From an uncultured Desulfobacterales bacterium (lineage in GTDB: Bacteria > Desulfobacterota > Desulfobacteria > Desulfobacterales > JAFDCJ01): a stretch of 7,402 nucleotides of DNA. Shown here piece after piece: positions 5,670 through 7,402 of this stretch; position 1 is the first letter of the stretch; each line of letters begins with the position of its first letter. The DNA lies in contig CALZJV010000377.1 of the NCBI GenBank assembly GCA_945787595.1, forward strand, positions 1 to 7,402, written 5' to 3'. The notes beneath the pieces are model-generated. The model saw only the letters and a list, made by a program, of their open reading frames with translations, had not been told where the DNA came from and did not search any database. The translations under genes and the position numbers were made by a program.

Positions 5670-6923
5670 ATGGTGTCTAAAAAGGGAAAAATCGTTCTGA
5701 TGGGGTCTGGGGAGCTGACGGCTACAATGGTTAAGGTTCACAAAGGCCTGTTGGACCAATTGCCGGGATCTCCTCAAGCGGCCTTTCTGGACACACCGGC
5801 CGGTTTTCAGCTTAACGTGGATCAGATATCCAGCAAGGCCGTAGAATATTTTCGGGTGCATGTTCGGCAAACGATGTCTATATCCTCATTTAAATCCCAA
5901 GAGACAACCACAGATTTTGACGCCCGACAGGCGTTTCACATCTTGCGCAATTCCAACTATATTCTCATCGGACCGGGCAGCCCGACGTATGCGGTGCGTC
6001 AATTGAAAGAATCTCCAGTACCGGAAATTTTAACTCAATGTGTGGCAAACGGTGGATGCTTGGTTGCGGCCAGCGCCGCAGCTTTGACTGTCGGGTACTT
6101 GACCCTGCCGGTATATGAAATTTACAAAGTCGGTCATGACCTGCACTGGGTGGACGGCATGGACATTCTCGGACAATTTGGCTTTGATCTGGTAATAATT
6201 CCCCACTGGAACAATGCCGAAGGCGGCACTCATGATACGCGCTTTTGTTTCATGGGTGAACCGCGCTTTCGTAAGCTCGAATCCCTCATTCCGCAAGAGG
6301 TGCCTGTACTTGGATTGGATGAGCATACGGCCTGCATTCTGGATTTTGAAAATAACCAGGCAGAGGTCAAGGGAATCGGTCGGGTCACACTGCGGACTTC
6401 GGACAGAGAAATATATTTCAAATCCGGTGATCGTTTACCTTTGGATGTTTTACGTGGGAGGGGCAACAATTCCGGCTGGCGGCCTGATCCGGCCGAGACC
6501 CGAACGCCGCAAGAAGACTCCGCCTGCGCACCAGACTCATTTTGGGATAAAATTCATTCACTTGAGGATAGATTTCATAAGGGTATAGAGGGTCATGACC
6601 CCAGAGCATCAACCAATGCCCTGCTGGAACTGGACCGCACCATCTGGCAAGGCCAGCAGGATCTGGCGAGTGAAGAGAATATTAGCCAGGCCCGGGATAC
6701 GCTCCGTGATCTCATTGTCCTGACGGGAAACGAGCTGTCCTCGTCTCCTGGAAACCAGACCGAGTGTCTGGCGCCACTGATAGAGGCATTACTTGAATTG
6801 CGACAAAACTTTAGGGCAAATAAGCAGTGGGCCGAGGCCGACGCGATCCGCGATACGCTTCAATCGGTGAATATAACCGTGGAAGATGCCAAAAACGGTT
6901 CAAAGTGGCGCTTGGGAACGTGA
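5670..6923 (+). CDS. S51-like amidotransferase-fold protein fused to a cysteinyl-tRNA synthetase C-terminal-like domain
   Basis: The 417 residues fall into two parts. Residues 6-262 are a second S51/class I GATase-like domain. It has the opening strand KIVLMGSGEL, YILIGPGSPTYA before the elbow, VAASAAAL (S135 at the nucleophile position, but AA instead of the usual AG after it), IIPHWNN (H179) and VLGLDEHTACILD (E218). A putative Ser-His-Glu triad is therefore kept. After a hydrophilic linker (about 263-288), residues 290-415 resemble the helical DALR plus tail region of cysteinyl-tRNA synthetase. This is clearest in LIEALLELRQNFRANKQ, WAEADAIRDTLQ and the terminal VEDAKNGSKWRL, which copies the synthetase pattern of an ADxIRDxL helix followed by a (V/L)EDxxxGxxW end. 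No HIGH or KMSKS catalytic core is present. Automated pipelines may mislabel such a protein as a tRNA synthetase. The function is unknown. A weak GGGA (5660-5663) precedes the ATG. Confidence 0.82.
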   Translation: MVSKKGKIVLMGSGELTATMVKVHKGLLDQLPGSPQAAFLDTPAGFQLNVDQISSKAVEYFRVHVRQTMSISSFKSQETTTDFDARQAFHILRNSNYILIGPGSPTYAVRQLKESPVPEILTQCVANGGCLVAASAAALTVGYLTLPVYEIYKVGHDLHWVDGMDILGQFGFDLVIIPHWNNAEGGTHDTRFCFMGEPRFRKLESLIPQEVPVLGLDEHTACILDFENNQAEVKGIGRVTLRTSDREIYFKSGDRLPLDVLRGRGNNSGWRPDPAETRTPQEDSACAPDSFWDKIHSLEDRFHKGIEGHDPRASTNALLELDRTIWQGQQDLASEENISQARDTLRDLIVLTGNELSSSPGNQTECLAPLIEALLELRQNFRANKQWAEADAIRDTLQSVNITVEDAKNGSKWRLGT

Positions 6924-6958
6924 AGGAAAGCTTATTGTATCCTAGTGTGAGCTGCTCA

Positions 6959-7043
6959 GGGTTCAACGTTCCGGGTTGAAAAAACCAATATAGTTCAAAT
7001 AATTGGTTGTAACCTTTGAACCTTGAACTCTGAACGTGGAACC
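6959..7043. repeat. Imperfect inverted repeat containing dispersed repeat copy 2
   Basis: The left arm (6959-6980) pairs with 7023-7043 in about 17 of 21 positions. A nested perfect pair AACCAAT (6983-6989)/ATTGGTT (7002-7008) lies inside. The right arm is built of degenerate TTGAAC-type units at 7-9-base spacing. Bases 6959-6983 are the inverse of 2486-2510 with one mismatch. The transcript could fold into a long hairpin between the S51-CysRS-tail gene and the next gene. There is no U-tract, so it is not a typical terminator. Confidence 0.7.
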
Positions 7044-7067
7044 GATCAATTTAATGATCAGCACGAC

Positions 7068-7075
7068 AGGAGAGG
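7068..7075 (+). promoter_or_regulatory. Ribosome-binding site of the final gene
   Basis: AGGAGAGG precedes the ATG at 7085 by 9-12 bases. It is the strongest ribosome-binding site in the right half and supports this start. Confidence 0.6.
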
Positions 7076-7084
7076 TTTTAGAGC

Positions 7085-7402
7085 ATGATTAATAATCCGC
7101 CGATATCGATTCTATATCTCAAAGAAGAGGAAGATGAGTCCTTAACGTCTTTTTTTTCTTATCTAGGATCCATGCCGCATATCCGACTTTCGCAGATACC
7201 ACAGCTGCCCGATGACCTGAATTCTTTTGATATTGTCATTACATCGGACACCCGGCATTCGGATAACATGATTGATCGTCTGACTCAGTTTGTTCAGACT
7301 GGCGGAGGATGGCAAACGTTTGTCAATTTGTCCGAGCATCCATTACCACAAATATTTGGTGTTCAGCAGGATCCGTTAGGGCCGGAAGCTGAATTGCGTA
7401 TA
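7085..7402 (+). CDS. Unidentified protein, N-terminal part; possible class I GATase-like fold
   Basis: The frame runs from ATG 7085 for 106 codons without a stop to the window edge, after a strong ribosome-binding site. The start reads MINNPPISILYLKEEEDES, followed by LNSFDIVITSDT (a hydrophobic strand ending at an acidic residue), then LTQFVQTGGGWQTFVNLSEHPLPQIFG and GPEAELRI. A strand of the xxYDxVI type followed by a helix ending in FVxxGGGW is typical of the ThuA or beta-galactosidase-trimerisation type of amidotransferase-like domain, which lacks enzymatic activity in several families. This is a fold-level guess only, and the catalytic residues, if any, would lie beyond the window. It would be the third amidotransferase-like protein in a row. 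The family is not recognised. Confidence 0.7.
   Translation, partial: MINNPPISILYLKEEEDESLTSFFSYLGSMPHIRLSQIPQLPDDLNSFDIVITSDTRHSDNMIDRLTQFVQTGGGWQTFVNLSEHPLPQIFGVQQDPLGPEAELRI

Noticed and set aside
6214..6588. 124-codon plus-strand frame inside the S51-CysRS-tail gene
   Set aside because: It is an alternative frame within a gene with conserved motifs on both sides and has no ribosome-binding site or domain.

Overview
The window is a moderate-GC stretch of bacterial chromosome, with short gaps between genes and no tRNA, rRNA, CRISPR array or transposase. Gene content (nitronate monooxygenase, tandem-GNAT protein, glyoxalase-II-like hydrolase, Grx-TrxR fusion) and scattered GAAC/GTTC-rich intergenic repeats would suit an anaerobic Desulfobacterota-type (deltaproteobacterial) genome. 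This assignment is inference, since no phylogenetic marker gene is present.

Layout, left to right. (1) 1-591, plus strand: the C-terminal part of a nitronate monooxygenase family protein that carries an unusual tail of about seven 14-15-residue coiled-coil repeats. It ends at a strong hairpin terminator (628-657). (2) 712-2396, minus strand: a metallo-beta-lactamase-fold hydrolase (1755-2396), followed downstream by a tandem GNAT acetyltransferase gene (712-1604). The GNAT gene is broken by a frame change that coincides with an apparent small deletion in its first acetyl-CoA-binding domain. (3) 2397-2877: a roughly 480-base divergent intergenic region with candidate promoters in both directions and a dispersed repeat. 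(4) 2878-5492, plus strand: a likely operon of a glutaredoxin-thioredoxin reductase fusion, a HAD hydrolase that starts at TTG, and a cyanophycinase/S51-like peptidase. The gaps are 27 and 32 bases. (5) 5670-6923: a second S51-like protein whose C-terminal third resembles the helical C-terminal (DALR plus tail) region of cysteinyl-tRNA synthetase, but with no synthetase catalytic core. (6) 6959-7043: an imperfect inverted repeat, one arm of which matches the repeat at 2486-2510 in 24 of 25 bases. (7) 7085-7402: the start of an unidentified gene that may have another class I glutamine-amidotransferase-like fold.

How the genes work together is not established. The left half looks like ordinary accessory metabolism. 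The right half combines thiol-disulfide redox (Grx-TrxR), a small-molecule phosphatase-like HAD protein and two related serine hydrolase-like proteins, one tied to a CysRS-type RNA-synthetase appendix. The most unusual item is the S51-CysRS-tail fusion. The repeat-tailed nitronate monooxygenase and the Grx-TrxR fusion come next.
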